Shown: one piece after another, positions 63,925-64,000 of the stretch
Position numbering within the stretch: position 1 is the stretch's first letter
Layout of the letters: each line of letters starts with the position of its first letter
Assembly: GCA_034620365.1 (NCBI GenBank)
Contig: JAQGEQ010000170.1
Location: 496,001-560,000, forward strand
Direction: 5' to 3'
Length of the DNA stretch: 64,000 nt
Source of the DNA: Pegea sp. RAD2-039
Taxonomy: Eukaryota > Chordata > Thaliacea > Salpida > Salpidae
Position numbers and translations under genes: made by a program
The notes under the pieces: model-generated
The model's database searches: none
The model's input: only the letters and a program-made list of their open reading frames with translations
Told to the model about the DNA's origin: nothing

Positions 63925-64000
63925 CTAGTTGATTTAATTGTTAGGATTTATAGTATTGATGATGAGGTAGATTGTTGACAATTGATTAAATGATAAATAT

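Overview
This is an A+T-rich metazoan nuclear sequence. Every protein-coding gene but two is split by short GT-AG introns. Gene content (a Wnt ligand, KSR, an LDL-receptor-related protein, SEC62, two seven-helix receptors) shows an animal. The compact genes and the chordate-like KSR kinase signature suggest a small-genome invertebrate, possibly a tunicate, but that placement is inference and I cannot confirm it. I rebuilt exons by hand from splice sites. For the large genes every junction keeps reading phase and every exon length fits its phase, which is strong internal support.

Layout: 1-397 (+) is the 3' end of an unidentified gene. 1069-13033 (-) is a Wnt10-type ligand gene with two introns of about 4.5 kb; its last exon is not in the window. 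13.0-23.0 kb is gene-poor, with one G+C-richer island holding two small ORFs near 17 kb. 23.0-25.0 kb (-) is a decayed, 5'-truncated non-LTR retrotransposon. 26836-27789 (-) is a single-exon gene for an unrecognised 317-residue basic, Ser-rich protein. 30255-36064 (-) is a complete 14-exon KSR (kinase suppressor of Ras) gene, with two copies of one dispersed repeat in its introns. 38875-48859 (-) is a complete 35-exon gene for a 1426-residue compact LRP1/LRP2-like receptor. 53887-56198 (+) is a complete 9-exon SEC62 gene. 58185-59171 (-) is an intronless-CDS orphan seven-helix receptor. 62929-63924 (-) is the 3' half of a class A peptide-type GPCR running off the right edge.

The genes do not form an operon or obvious pathway cluster. 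Wnt10 is secreted, the LRP-like protein is an endocytic/signalling receptor, KSR is an intracellular Raf-MEK-ERK scaffold, SEC62 serves ER protein translocation and ER-phagy, and the two receptors are membrane sensors. The points most worth a second look are the mini-megalin domain order, the KSR without a recognisable C1 zinc finger, the orphan single-exon genes, a repeat duplicated within KSR, an excess of the octamer TGACGTCA, and a probable GC-AG intron in the last GPCR.
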